A DNA stretch of 51,936 nucleotides from Candidatus Gastranaerophilales bacterium (GTDB lineage: Bacteria > Cyanobacteriota > Vampirovibrionia > Gastranaerophilales > Gastranaerophilaceae), in NCBI GenBank assembly GCA_905234865.1, contig CAJOJE010000011.1, positions 1-51,936 on the forward strand, given 5' to 3'. The position numbers were made by a program, and so were the translations under genes. Under the pieces are notes generated by a model that saw nothing but the letters and a program-made list of their open reading frames with translations, did not search any database and was not told where the DNA came from. Positions within the stretch are counted from its first letter, which is position 1. Every line of letters begins with the position of its first letter. This document shows positions 27,568 through 36,258 of the stretch, one piece after another.

Positions 27568-28612
27568 AATTAAAGCGGCAATAATCGGCGCAACGGGATA
27601 TGCCGGAGAAGAACTGTTCAGAATTTTATATTCTCACCCGAATGTTGAAATTATAAAAGTAACTTCCATAAGCTATGAAGGAAAAAATTATTCCGACATC
27701 TATCAAAATTTTAACTCTCTCACCGATTTAAAATGCGAAAGCGGAAGCGACTTAGAAAAAATTTCAAAAGAAGCGGATGTAATTTTTATTGCACTTCCTC
27801 ATGGAATAGCTTCAAAAACGGTAACGAAAGAAGTCTTAAACAACTCTAAAGTAATTGATTTAGGAGCGGATTTCAGGATTAAAGATAAGAAAATTTATGA
27901 AGAATGGTACAATGTCGAACATTTTGGGGAAGATGTTTTAAAAGAAGCCGTATACGGACTTTCGGAAATCAAAAGAGAAGAAATTAAAAAAGCAAGGCTT
28001 GTTGCAAACCCCGGATGTTACACAACTTGCAGCATTTTAAGTTTATATCCTCTTTTAAAAGAAAAACTGATTGATAAAAATTCAATCGTAATTGACGCAA
28101 AATCAGGAGTAACGGGAGCAGGCAGAAAAGCCGATTTAGGAACGTCATATTGCGAAACAAACGAATCAATAAAAGCCTATAAAGTAGCTTCTCACAGGCA
28201 CACTCCCGAAATTGAACAAGAATTGTCATTAGCTTTTGGGGAAAACATAAAATTAATATTCACTCCTCATCTTACGCCTATGAACAGAGGAATACTCGCA
28301 ACATGTTATGCAAAATTAAACGGCAAATACGATTATGAAACCGTAAATGCAATTTATCGAAAATATTACGGCAATGAAAAATTCATCCGATTGCTGAAAA
28401 AGGGTATTTTTCCCGAAACCAACAAAGTAAAAGGTTCTGAATTTGTCGATATCGGTTTTGAAATTGATGAAAGAACAAATTCCATAATCGTAATCGGCGC
28501 CATTGATAATTTAGTTAAAGGAGCAGCAGGGCAAGCGGTTCAAAACATGAATTTAATGTTCGGATTTGACGAAAATTCGGCTCTTGAATATCCGCCCGTA
28601 TTCCCTGCATAA
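27560..28612 (+). CDS. argC: N-acetyl-gamma-glutamyl-phosphate reductase
   Basis: 350 residues. It reduces N-acetylglutamyl phosphate to the semialdehyde using NADPH. The nucleotide-binding loop GATGYAGEEL is at the N-terminus, the catalytic cysteine is in VANPGCYTT, and TPHLTPMNRGI is conserved near the C-terminus. It overlaps argH by 8 bases. The length and motifs fit the type 1 (long) ArgC family. Confidence 0.96.
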   Translation: MNKIKAAIIGATGYAGEELFRILYSHPNVEIIKVTSISYEGKNYSDIYQNFNSLTDLKCESGSDLEKISKEADVIFIALPHGIASKTVTKEVLNNSKVIDLGADFRIKDKKIYEEWYNVEHFGEDVLKEAVYGLSEIKREEIKKARLVANPGCYTTCSILSLYPLLKEKLIDKNSIVIDAKSGVTGAGRKADLGTSYCETNESIKAYKVASHRHTPEIEQELSLAFGENIKLIFTPHLTPMNRGILATCYAKLNGKYDYETVNAIYRKYYGNEKFIRLLKKGIFPETNKVKGSEFVDIGFEIDERTNSIIVIGAIDNLVKGAAGQAVQNMNLMFGFDENSALEYPPVFPA

Positions 28613-28628
28613 AATAAAGGAAATGAAA

Positions 28629-29849
28629 ATGAAAATAACAAAAGACGGAATAACTTCTCCGAAAGGCTTTTTAGCAGCAGGAGAACATATCGGAATTAAA
28701 AAAATCAAAAAAGATTTAGCAATAATTTACAGCGAAAAACCCGCATTATGTTCTGCGGTATTTACAAAAAACGTCGTAAAAGCGGCACCCTTAAAACTTG
28801 CAATGAAAGTTTTAAATGAAACCGATTATATTCAAGCAATTGCGATTAACTCCGGAAATGCCAATGCTTGTACGGGAGAGCAAGGATATTTAGATGCGGT
28901 TGATTCTTCAAGACTTCTTGCAAAATGTTTAAACCTGAAAGAAAACGAAGTTCTTGTATCTTCAACAGGCGTTATCGGACAATTATTGAACAGAGAAAAA
29001 TTATTTAAAGGAATAGAAGAAGTTTCAAAAAAACTGTCAAAAGAAGAAAAAAGTGCCGATGATTGCGCCAATGCAATAATGACAACGGACACCTTTAAAA
29101 AACAGATTACCGTTGAAATTGAAATCGAGGGAATTCCCGTTAAAATATCGGGAATTGCAAAAGGTTCGGGCATGATACATCCGAATATGGCAACAATGCT
29201 CGGATTTTTAACGACGGATGTTAATATTACGAAAGAAATGCTCGATATTGCCTTTAAATCCAATATTGACGATTCGTTTAACATGATAACCGTTGACGGA
29301 GAAACAAGCACGAACGATACATGCCTGATTTTGGCAAACGGCGAAGCAGATAACCCTATTATAGATAAACAGGACGAAAATTTTGAAAAATTTAAAAAGG
29401 GGGTTGAATACGTTACAAAATTTCTTGCCAAAAAAATCGTAGAGGACGGTGAAGGAGCAACAAAATTTTTGGAAGTAAATTTAAAAGGAGCTTATTCAAA
29501 ATCGGACGCTAAAATTTTATGCAAGGCAATTTTAAATTCACAGCTTGTAAAAACGGCTTTCTTTGGAAAAGACGCAAACTGGGGCAGGGTTTTATCCGCC
29601 ATGGGCGCATCGGGAGTGATTTTTAACCCCGATAAAACAAAGATTTCTTTTTCAAGCAATACAGGTGAAATTGATTTATATGAAAACGGCGCCCCGTATA
29701 AGTTTGATGAAGATTATGCCCTAAAAATTCTTGAAGAAAGAGAAATTAAAATTAATGTCACGCTTCAAGAAGGAAAAGAAGAAATCACCGGCTGGGGCTG
29801 CGATTTAAGTTATGAATACGTTAGAATAAATGCGGAGTATAGAACATAA
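28629..29849 (+). CDS. argJ: Glutamate N-acetyltransferase / ornithine acetyltransferase
   Basis: 406 residues from ATG 28629 (AAGG 8 bases before); ATG 28623 is too close to the ribosome-binding site and a frame from 28566 would overlap argC. ArgJ recycles the acetyl group from N-acetylornithine to glutamate; bifunctional forms also use acetyl-CoA. The self-cleavage site is visible as KGSGMIHPNMATMLGF, with the Thr of the MATML motif as the nucleophile after processing into alpha and beta chains. No argA is present in the operon, which would suit a bifunctional ArgJ, but that cannot be read from the sequence. Confidence 0.95.
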   Translation: MKITKDGITSPKGFLAAGEHIGIKKIKKDLAIIYSEKPALCSAVFTKNVVKAAPLKLAMKVLNETDYIQAIAINSGNANACTGEQGYLDAVDSSRLLAKCLNLKENEVLVSSTGVIGQLLNREKLFKGIEEVSKKLSKEEKSADDCANAIMTTDTFKKQITVEIEIEGIPVKISGIAKGSGMIHPNMATMLGFLTTDVNITKEMLDIAFKSNIDDSFNMITVDGETSTNDTCLILANGEADNPIIDKQDENFEKFKKGVEYVTKFLAKKIVEDGEGATKFLEVNLKGAYSKSDAKILCKAILNSQLVKTAFFGKDANWGRVLSAMGASGVIFNPDKTKISFSSNTGEIDLYENGAPYKFDEDYALKILEEREIKINVTLQEGKEEITGWGCDLSYEYVRINAEYRT

Positions 29850-30707
29850 ATGAGTTTTGAAAAATACATAAAAAAAGCGGCAACTCTTGTTGAAGCGCTT
29901 CCATACATCAATAAATTTAACGGTCAAACCGTTGTAATTAAATACGGCGGGGCTGCCATGACGGATTTAAAACTTAAAGAATCCGTCATAGGCGATATTG
30001 CCTGTCTTAAAGCGGTCGGAATGAACCCTATCGTAGTTCATGGGGGAGGCCCTTTTATAAATCAGGCTCTTAAAAACGAGGGTATTGAACCGGTATTTAA
30101 AAAAGGGCTTAGAGTAACCGATATCAATACGATAAATACGGTTGAAAAAGTTTTATCGGGGCAGGTTAATAAATCTATCGTATCGGACTTTCAAAAGCAT
30201 GGTGCGCCTGCCGTCGGCATATCGGGGAAAGACGGGCTTCTTATCGAGGCGGATAAAAGCGATGAAGATTTAGGATATGTCGGAAAAATTCGTAAAATTA
30301 ATACAAAAATCATAGACACTCTTATAAATTCTTCTTTTATTCCCGTTATATCTCCGATTGGAACAAACCAAAACGGAGAAACGTTTAATATTAACGCAGA
30401 CCATGCGGCGGTTGAAATTGCAATCGAATTAAAAGCGTCTAAACTTGTTTTTTTGACCGACACGGACGGTGTCAGAGAAGATGAAAACGACCCGTCGAGT
30501 TTGATTTTTAGAATTACGCCCGAGCAGATAAATAATATGATTGAAAATAAAAATATAACGGGCGGAATGATACCCAAAGTTCAATCTTGCGCAAGAGCGG
30601 TAAAATCGGGCGTAAAATCCGTCCACATAATAAACGGAAAAATCAGCCACTCGCTTTTGCTTGAAATTTACACAAACGACGGCATAGGTACGGTAATTGA
30701 GGAATAA
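29850..30707 (+). CDS. argB: N-acetylglutamate kinase
   Basis: 285 residues. It phosphorylates N-acetylglutamate, the controlled step of the pathway. Motifs: VIKYGGAAM (phosphate loop), VHGGGPFINQ, NADHAAVEIA and the FLTDTDGV segment. An N-terminal helix of about 20 residues precedes the first strand (SFEKYIKKAATLVEALPYINKF); this extension is typical of hexameric, arginine-inhibited NAGK. Its ATG directly follows the argJ stop. In cyanobacteria NAGK is also activated by PII; the PII at 37698 is altered at the contact loops. Confidence 0.95.
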   Translation: MSFEKYIKKAATLVEALPYINKFNGQTVVIKYGGAAMTDLKLKESVIGDIACLKAVGMNPIVVHGGGPFINQALKNEGIEPVFKKGLRVTDINTINTVEKVLSGQVNKSIVSDFQKHGAPAVGISGKDGLLIEADKSDEDLGYVGKIRKINTKIIDTLINSSFIPVISPIGTNQNGETFNINADHAAVEIAIELKASKLVFLTDTDGVREDENDPSSLIFRITPEQINNMIENKNITGGMIPKVQSCARAVKSGVKSVHIINGKISHSLLLEIYTNDGIGTVIEE

Positions 30708-30710
30708 AAA

Positions 30711-31886
30711 ATGGAAAACACAAAAACTCTGAGCGATAAATACATTATGAACACATACTCCCGCTTTGATATTGCTTTTTCAAAAGGGGAGGGAGTGTAT
30801 GTGTATGATGAAGAAAATAAAAAATATCTCGATTTTACTGCGGGAATTGCCGTAAATTCACTGGGATACCAAGATAAAGATTGCATAAATGCAATTATTG
30901 AACAATTAAACAAATTTAATCATTGCTCAAACCTTTATTATTCAAGACCGCAAGCTGAAGTTGCAAAACTGCTTGTTGAAAATTCCTGTTTTGAAAAAGT
31001 TTTCTTCTGCAATTCGGGAGCCGAAGCGAGCGAAACAATGATTAAAATTGCAAGAAAATTCGGCAAAACGAAAAATGAAAATTGCTCAAAAATAATAGCA
31101 ATGAAAAATTCTTTCCATGGAAGAACAACGGGCGCCATAACTTTAACGGGACAAACAAAATACCAAAAATCGTTCATGCCCTTATTGCCCGATATCGTAT
31201 ATGCGGAATTTAATAATTTGGAAAGCGTAAAAGAACTTATTGACGATAATACCTGCGGTATTATTTTAGAACCCGTTCAAGGCGAAGGGGGATTATACCC
31301 TGCCGATATCGAATTTTTAAAAGGAGTAAGAAAACTTTGCGACGAAAACAATATTCTTTTAGGGTTTGACGAAGTTCAGTGCGGAATAGGGCGATTGGGA
31401 AAACTTTTTGCTTATCAGCATTTTAATGTTGAACCCGATATGGCAGGCTTAGCAAAAGGTCTTGCAAACGGGCTTCCAATCGGTGCCGTTGCAGCAAAAG
31501 GAGTAGCTGCAACAATTTTAACCGCAGGCGATCATGCTTCGACTTTCGGAGGAAACCCCGTTTCTTGTTCAAGCGCAAAAGTTGTCTTGAATAAACTTTT
31601 AAACGAAGGAGTTCTGGATAACGTTTGCGAAACGGGAAAATATTTTAAGGAAGAACTCTTAAAATTAAAAGAAAAATCAACTCTAATCAAAGATATAAGA
31701 GGCTTGGGGCTTATGATAGGAGTTGAACTTACGATTTCCGTTAAAGAAATTGTTCAAAAATGCAATCAAAAAGGGCTTCTTGTAATAAGTGCGGGAGCAA
31801 ACATTTTAAGATTTGTTCCGCCTTTAATTGTTACAAAAGAACACGTTAGAGAAGTAATCAAAATTTTAGAACAAATACTTTTATAA
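30711..31886 (+). CDS. argD: Acetylornithine aminotransferase
   Basis: 391 residues, class III PLP aminotransferase converting N-acetylglutamate semialdehyde to N-acetylornithine. Features: CNSGAEASE, the FHGRTTGA motif, the LGFDEVQCGIGR aspartate region, and the PLP lysine in LAKGLANGLPIGA. It starts 3 bases after the argB stop and ends the argFGHCJBD operon; a strong terminator follows 17 bases later. Confidence 0.95.
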   Translation: MENTKTLSDKYIMNTYSRFDIAFSKGEGVYVYDEENKKYLDFTAGIAVNSLGYQDKDCINAIIEQLNKFNHCSNLYYSRPQAEVAKLLVENSCFEKVFFCNSGAEASETMIKIARKFGKTKNENCSKIIAMKNSFHGRTTGAITLTGQTKYQKSFMPLLPDIVYAEFNNLESVKELIDDNTCGIILEPVQGEGGLYPADIEFLKGVRKLCDENNILLGFDEVQCGIGRLGKLFAYQHFNVEPDMAGLAKGLANGLPIGAVAAKGVAATILTAGDHASTFGGNPVSCSSAKVVLNKLLNEGVLDNVCETGKYFKEELLKLKEKSTLIKDIRGLGLMIGVELTISVKEIVQKCNQKGLLVISAGANILRFVPPLIVTKEHVREVIKILEQILL

Positions 31887-31902
31887 ACATTGTTTTAGGA
31901 GG

Positions 31903-31934
31903 TTTCGGGCATGATAAAATGCCCGAAATTTTTT
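31903..31934 (+). terminator. Terminator of the arginine operon
   Basis: TTTCGGGCAT (31903-31912), loop GATAAA, ATGCCCGAAA (31919-31928), then T6. A perfect 10-bp GC-containing stem with a U tract. Confidence 0.9.
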
Positions 31935-32036
31935 GTATGGTTAAATTTTAAGCGATTTTTTGTTACAAAGAGTGTTTAAAATCCGCTTTTTTGGTATTAT
32001 AGCATTTAGTTTATTAAGAGTAGAGTGGATTTTTTT

Positions 32037-34493
32037 ATGAAAAAGTGTTTAAGTTTATTGTTGTTAGTGGTGTTTATGTTATTTAACGGATGTCCATGCT
32101 TTGCAATCAGTGATGTCCAATCAAAAACAAAACTGCCGCAGGCATCGAAAAATGCAACGAAAGTAGAACTGGCATTTGTTTTTGACGGACCGTCCGACAA
32201 AAACAAAGAAGTTTTGGAAATGTTTCAAAAAACAATAACAAGGTCGCTTTTACCCGATTATATCGCTCAATTTCCGAAAGATTTGGTCTTTACGGGCGAT
32301 TGGAGCAATAAAGGCGCAATTCAGGCATCGGATAAAGCCCTTAATTCAAGAGCAAAAATGGTTGTTTCTTTGGGGTATTTATCAAGCGTTTATTACTCAC
32401 AAAAAACAAACAAGAAAAAATATGTAATTACAATTGACCAATACGGTTTAAGGGATTTCGGCGACGGCTTTTTTAACCCCATGCAGCAAATGGTTAATGA
32501 TTTTGTAACTTTCAAAAAATTAGTTCCGAATATGACAAAAGTTGCAATTTTAATGAATGAAAATTATTACAAAACAAAAAGTGACTGGACTCCTTTAATT
32601 ACAAAAAAATTACAGGATAAAAATTGTGATATAGATTTTGTTGTTATACCGACAGGCAAAAATTACGACAGTGCGGTATCAAAAATTCCGAATGACGTCG
32701 ACGCCGTTTTTGTTACCCCTTTATACAACTTATCAACAAGCGAAAGGCAAGACTTATATTCAATTTTAAACAAAAGTAAACTGCCCACGTTTTCATCGGT
32801 CGGCAAAGAAGATGTTCAATTAGGCGCTATGCTCGGCACATCAACTTTCGATGTCGATAAAAAACTTGCGGAAGCCACTTCTTTTAATATCCATGGAGTG
32901 CTTCACGGCAAGGCGGTTAAAAACGAAAAAATTCCTTTTTATGACGATAAGGTAATTTTTTATAACGAAGATACGGGCGAAAATATCGGATATATACCGC
33001 CTTTAAGATTATTAAACAATTCTACCGTTATAACAAATAAAAAACTTCCCGAATACGATTTAAAAAGTTTAATAGAAGCTCTCGATAAATCAAACCTCGA
33101 TATGGCAAGGAAAAAATATTTGGTAAGTGCGGCAAGAAGATCCGTTGCAAGCGCTTATATGAGATATTTACCGACATTAAGATTTGATTTAGGGTATCAA
33201 ACTTATAATAACGGATATGCCTCTTCCTATTCCGATGTTCCAAGACGTGCCGGAGTTTTCACGATGGCTATGGATCAAGTTTTGTATTCGCCTGATTTAG
33301 TATCAAACATTATTTTAAAACACAAAAAACTTAAATTTGATAAAGCGGAAAACGCTCTTACAACCGCAAATACGGAATTTCAAACCGCAAACTTATATAT
33401 TGATATGTTAATGCTTGAAAATATTATAAAAGTTCAAGAAGAATCCGTTCAGGAAACAAGAGAAAATCTTGCAATTGCAAGAGTAAGGGAAAAAACGGGA
33501 AAATGCGGATATGAAGAAGTTTTACGCTGGGCAGGCGAAGTGAGTGAAGATGAAAAAAGACTTCTTGAAATGAAAGCCGAATATAAAAATATAAAACTTC
33601 AAATAAATAAACTTTTAAATAAAAGCCAAAAAGAAGATTTCACCTTTAAGCCTCTTACGGCGGATGACCCTGCATTTTTCACAACCGATGTTCATATTAT
33701 AGACCATGTGAGAAACCCTGAAAAGTTGGAAACTTTCACCGATATGCTTGTTGATGAAGTTATTTATCTTTCGCCCGAAACGGTAAAATTAAAAGCTGCA
33801 ATGGCAATGAAAAAAGTGGAAATCGGAAATTATGTCCAAAAATTCTTCCTGCCGAATGCAAAATTATCGCTTGAAAAATCGCACCAATTCGACAGAAGCC
33901 TTCCATACGACGAAGAAGGACACAATCAAATTAAATATGTGGCGGCAGGCACCGCAGGCGGGCTTGGAACGGCGGCAGGACGAGCAATGTTTATGAGTTC
34001 TCCGTATTTGAATTTGGATAAAGATTCTACAAGGCTACTTATTGCGGCAGAATGGACACCCGTTGAAGGCGGTCGTAAATTTGCGGAAATTGCAAGGTGC
34101 AAATCCGAATTAAACGAACTTAAAGCGTATATGGAAGAGGTTCATCAAGAACTTGAATTAAATGTGCGCTCCGTTGTAAACAGAGCAATTTCAAAATACT
34201 TTATGATTGAAAAATCATATAAATCAATGTTTGCGCAAGCCGAAAATTATCAAACGGTAAAACAAAAATATCTCTTGGGCGAAGTTCCGATTAATCAAAT
34301 TGCAGACGCTCAAAAACTTTATTTTTCCGCAAAAGTCGACTCGCTTAATTCTCAATACGAATTTTTTAAAGAACTTGTTTGGGTTCAAAGAGGACTTCTC
34401 TCCGTTAATTGGACAAACGCAAGCGACGAAGCAAAAAAATGGATGAATCATATTCCTGAAGTTCTTCCTGCGGAACCTGATTTTTCTCTTTAA
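32037..34493 (+). CDS. Fusion of a periplasmic substrate-binding-like domain and a TolC-like outer-membrane protein
   Basis: 818 residues from ATG 32037. An N-terminal signal peptide (MKKCLSLLLLVVFMLF... ending CFA) is followed by about 300 residues that resemble ABC-type periplasmic binding proteins of the PF04392 kind: paired segments such as AKMVVSLGYLSS, MTKVAILMNE, VDAVFVTPLYN and the closing GENIGYIPP. From about residue 340 the sequence is TolC-like, with two long helical repeats (e.g. NLIDM/ENLAIARVREKTGK and the matching VKQKYLLGEVPINQIADAQKLYFSAK). TolC members form outer-membrane efflux channels. The fusion suggests a channel that carries its own ligand-sensing domain. An extended -10 (TGGTATTAT, ending at 32000) lies upstream. 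It is monocistronic and no inner-membrane pump is adjacent. Confidence 0.75.
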   Translation: MKKCLSLLLLVVFMLFNGCPCFAISDVQSKTKLPQASKNATKVELAFVFDGPSDKNKEVLEMFQKTITRSLLPDYIAQFPKDLVFTGDWSNKGAIQASDKALNSRAKMVVSLGYLSSVYYSQKTNKKKYVITIDQYGLRDFGDGFFNPMQQMVNDFVTFKKLVPNMTKVAILMNENYYKTKSDWTPLITKKLQDKNCDIDFVVIPTGKNYDSAVSKIPNDVDAVFVTPLYNLSTSERQDLYSILNKSKLPTFSSVGKEDVQLGAMLGTSTFDVDKKLAEATSFNIHGVLHGKAVKNEKIPFYDDKVIFYNEDTGENIGYIPPLRLLNNSTVITNKKLPEYDLKSLIEALDKSNLDMARKKYLVSAARRSVASAYMRYLPTLRFDLGYQTYNNGYASSYSDVPRRAGVFTMAMDQVLYSPDLVSNIILKHKKLKFDKAENALTTANTEFQTANLYIDMLMLENIIKVQEESVQETRENLAIARVREKTGKCGYEEVLRWAGEVSEDEKRLLEMKAEYKNIKLQINKLLNKSQKEDFTFKPLTADDPAFFTTDVHIIDHVRNPEKLETFTDMLVDEVIYLSPETVKLKAAMAMKKVEIGNYVQKFFLPNAKLSLEKSHQFDRSLPYDEEGHNQIKYVAAGTAGGLGTAAGRAMFMSSPYLNLDKDSTRLLIAAEWTPVEGGRKFAEIARCKSELNELKAYMEEVHQELELNVRSVVNRAISKYFMIEKSYKSMFAQAENYQTVKQKYLLGEVPINQIADAQKLYFSAKVDSLNSQYEFFKELVWVQRGLLSVNWTNASDEAKKWMNHIPEVLPAEPDFSL

Positions 34494-34510
34494 ATTTAAA
34501 CCGAATATTA

Positions 34511-34543
34511 AAAAGACTTCTAAAATTTTAGAAGTCTTTTTTT
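34511..34543 (+). terminator. Terminator of the TolC-fusion gene
   Basis: A perfect 15-bp inverted repeat, AAAAGACTTCTAAAA (34511-34525) and TTTTAGAAGTCTTTT (34526-34540), followed by TTT. Confidence 0.85.
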
Positions 34544-34737
34544 GTTATGAATTATTAACATTGCAAAATGTAAAGTATTTAAAAAAATAATTTAAAACAC
34601 TTAAAAAAAATACTTTTGAGTTATTTTATTTAAAAAAAATAATAAAAAATAAAAAAATAAAATCGGTTTAAGCAAAAAAACTCAAATTTTGTTCCTCGTT
34701 TTGAAAAAGTTTACAATTCCTTGAGCCATAGAGTTTT

Positions 34738-34767
34738 TTGACAATTAAAAACGGCGCAATATATAAT
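34738..34767 (+). promoter_or_regulatory. Consensus sigma70 promoter of glnA
   Basis: TTGACA (34738-34743) and TATAAT (34762-34767), both perfect, are 18 bases apart. Start is expected near 34774, with a short leader ending in AAGGAGGA and the ATG. The rest of the gap from 34544 is nearly pure A/T. I found no NtcA-type GTA-N8-TAC palindrome or glutamine-riboswitch motif. Confidence 0.75.
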
Positions 34768-34792
34768 TCGGTTATAAAAAGGAGGAACAGAA

Positions 34793-36154
34793 ATGACGTA
34801 TCGAAGCATTATTGATTACAAAAAAACTTTAACAAAAGAAGAAATAAGAAAAATTGTCGAAGAGAACAACATAGAATTTATTAAGCTGGAATTTTGCGAC
34901 ATTAACGGTATCATGAAAAATTTATCCGTTCCTTCGGAACAACTGGAGAGCGTCATGAATAATGAAATAATGCTCGACGGTTCTTCAATAAAAGGTTTTA
35001 GAAGCATTGAAACTTCGGATATGTATTTTTACCCCGATTTAAAAACTTTTGCCATTATTCCTTGGAGATCTGACGATGACGCTAAAGTTGCAAGGTTTAT
35101 CTGTGACATCCATAATGCCGACGGAACCCCGTTTGAAGGATGCCCCAGATGTAACCTTAAAAAAATGATAGCTCGTGCCGAAAAATTAGGATACACAATG
35201 AACGTAGGGCCCGAAGCGGAATTTTTTATCTTTAAAAAAGATGAAAACGGAAATGCCACAACGGAAACTTTCGATAAAGCGGGGTATTATTCCGCAGCCC
35301 CCGTTGATAAAGGCGAAAATTTAAGAAGAATAATGGTAAAAACTTTAAAAGAAATGGGGTTTGAAGTTGAAGCAAGCCACCATGAAGTAGCTTGCGGTCA
35401 GCATGAAATTGATTTTAAATATTCGGACGCTCTGACAACTGCGGATAATATTATGACTTTTAAATACGCAATTACGGCTATTGCGGAGCAAAACGGCGCC
35501 GTTGCCTCATTTATGCCGAAGCCTGTTTTCGGGATAAACGGTTCCGGCATGCATTGCAACATTTCATTATTTAAAGACGGGAAAAACCTTTTCTATGACC
35601 CCGATAAAACCTACCAACTCTCAAAAGAAGCCTTGTACTCAATAGGAGGTCTTTTAAAACATGTTAAGTCCTTTACCGCTATAACAAACCCTCTTATAAA
35701 CAGTTACAAAAGACTTGTTCCGGGGTATGAAGCGCCCGTTTATTTGGCTTGGAGCCTTGCAAACAGGTCTGCATTAATAAGGGTTCCCGCAAAGCGTGGT
35801 AATGCGACCAGAATCGAGCTTCGCTCGCCCGACCCTTCCTGCAACCCGTATTTAGCACTTGCGGTTATTTTAGGTGCTATTTTGGACGGCGTGGAAAATA
35901 AAATCGAACCGCCCTTGCAGGTTGAAGAAAACATCTATCAAATGACAAAAAAGGAAAGAAAAAGAGCGAAAATAGACTCACTTCCCTCAAGTCTGGATGA
36001 AGCGCTTAGTTTGTTGGATGATGACGAAATTATAAAAAATGCCGTTGGCGAGCATATTTATAACGAATTTACATCAACAAAAGAAAAAGAAGTTGAAACA
36101 TTCAAAACCTATGTAACTCCTCTTGAAATCGAAATGTACCTAAATATGCAGTAA
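34793..36154 (+). CDS. glnA: Glutamine synthetase type I (short GSI form)
   Basis: 453 residues, dodecameric GSI. It makes glutamine from glutamate, ammonia and ATP. Motifs: LDGSSIKGF near the N-terminus, MNVGPEAEFFIF metal-binding glutamates, the ATP-binding region FMPKPVFGINGSGMHCN, and KRGNATRIELRSPDPSCNPYLA. Its length and the absence of a recognisable C-terminal adenylylation tyrosine motif suggest the GSI-alpha type regulated by feedback and protein partners; this is inference. A near-perfect ribosome-binding site and a consensus promoter predict strong expression. It is the first gene of the nitrogen cluster. Confidence 0.95.
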   Translation: MTYRSIIDYKKTLTKEEIRKIVEENNIEFIKLEFCDINGIMKNLSVPSEQLESVMNNEIMLDGSSIKGFRSIETSDMYFYPDLKTFAIIPWRSDDDAKVARFICDIHNADGTPFEGCPRCNLKKMIARAEKLGYTMNVGPEAEFFIFKKDENGNATTETFDKAGYYSAAPVDKGENLRRIMVKTLKEMGFEVEASHHEVACGQHEIDFKYSDALTTADNIMTFKYAITAIAEQNGAVASFMPKPVFGINGSGMHCNISLFKDGKNLFYDPDKTYQLSKEALYSIGGLLKHVKSFTAITNPLINSYKRLVPGYEAPVYLAWSLANRSALIRVPAKRGNATRIELRSPDPSCNPYLALAVILGAILDGVENKIEPPLQVEENIYQMTKKERKRAKIDSLPSSLDEALSLLDDDEIIKNAVGEHIYNEFTSTKEKEVETFKTYVTPLEIEMYLNMQ

Positions 36155-36183
36155 CCCCGAGCGAAACGAATTTAAGGCAGACT

Positions 36184-36209
36184 TGCCAAGCCAAGCAAAG
36201 TGCTTGGCA
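36184..36209 (+). repeat. Hairpin in the glnA-amt gap
   Basis: TGCCAAGC (36184-36191) and GCTTGGCA (36202-36209) form an 8-bp GC-rich stem with a 10-base loop that itself repeats part of the arm (CAAGC). No U tract follows, so it is not a standard terminator; it may be a processing or stabilising element separating glnA from amt. Confidence 0.5.
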
Positions 36210-36258
36210 GGTAATTTAAGTTCAATTAATTTTAAAATATTTAACAAAGGAGATAACT

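Noticed and set aside
28566-28628. argJ starting at 28566
   Set aside because: It would overlap argC by 47 bases and lacks a ribosome-binding site; ATG 28629 has one at correct spacing and matches the family N-terminus.
34544-34792. NtcA site or glutamine riboswitch upstream of glnA
   Set aside because: I searched the AT-rich leader for GTA-N8-TAC and for the glutamine-riboswitch motif and found neither; only the consensus promoter is visible.
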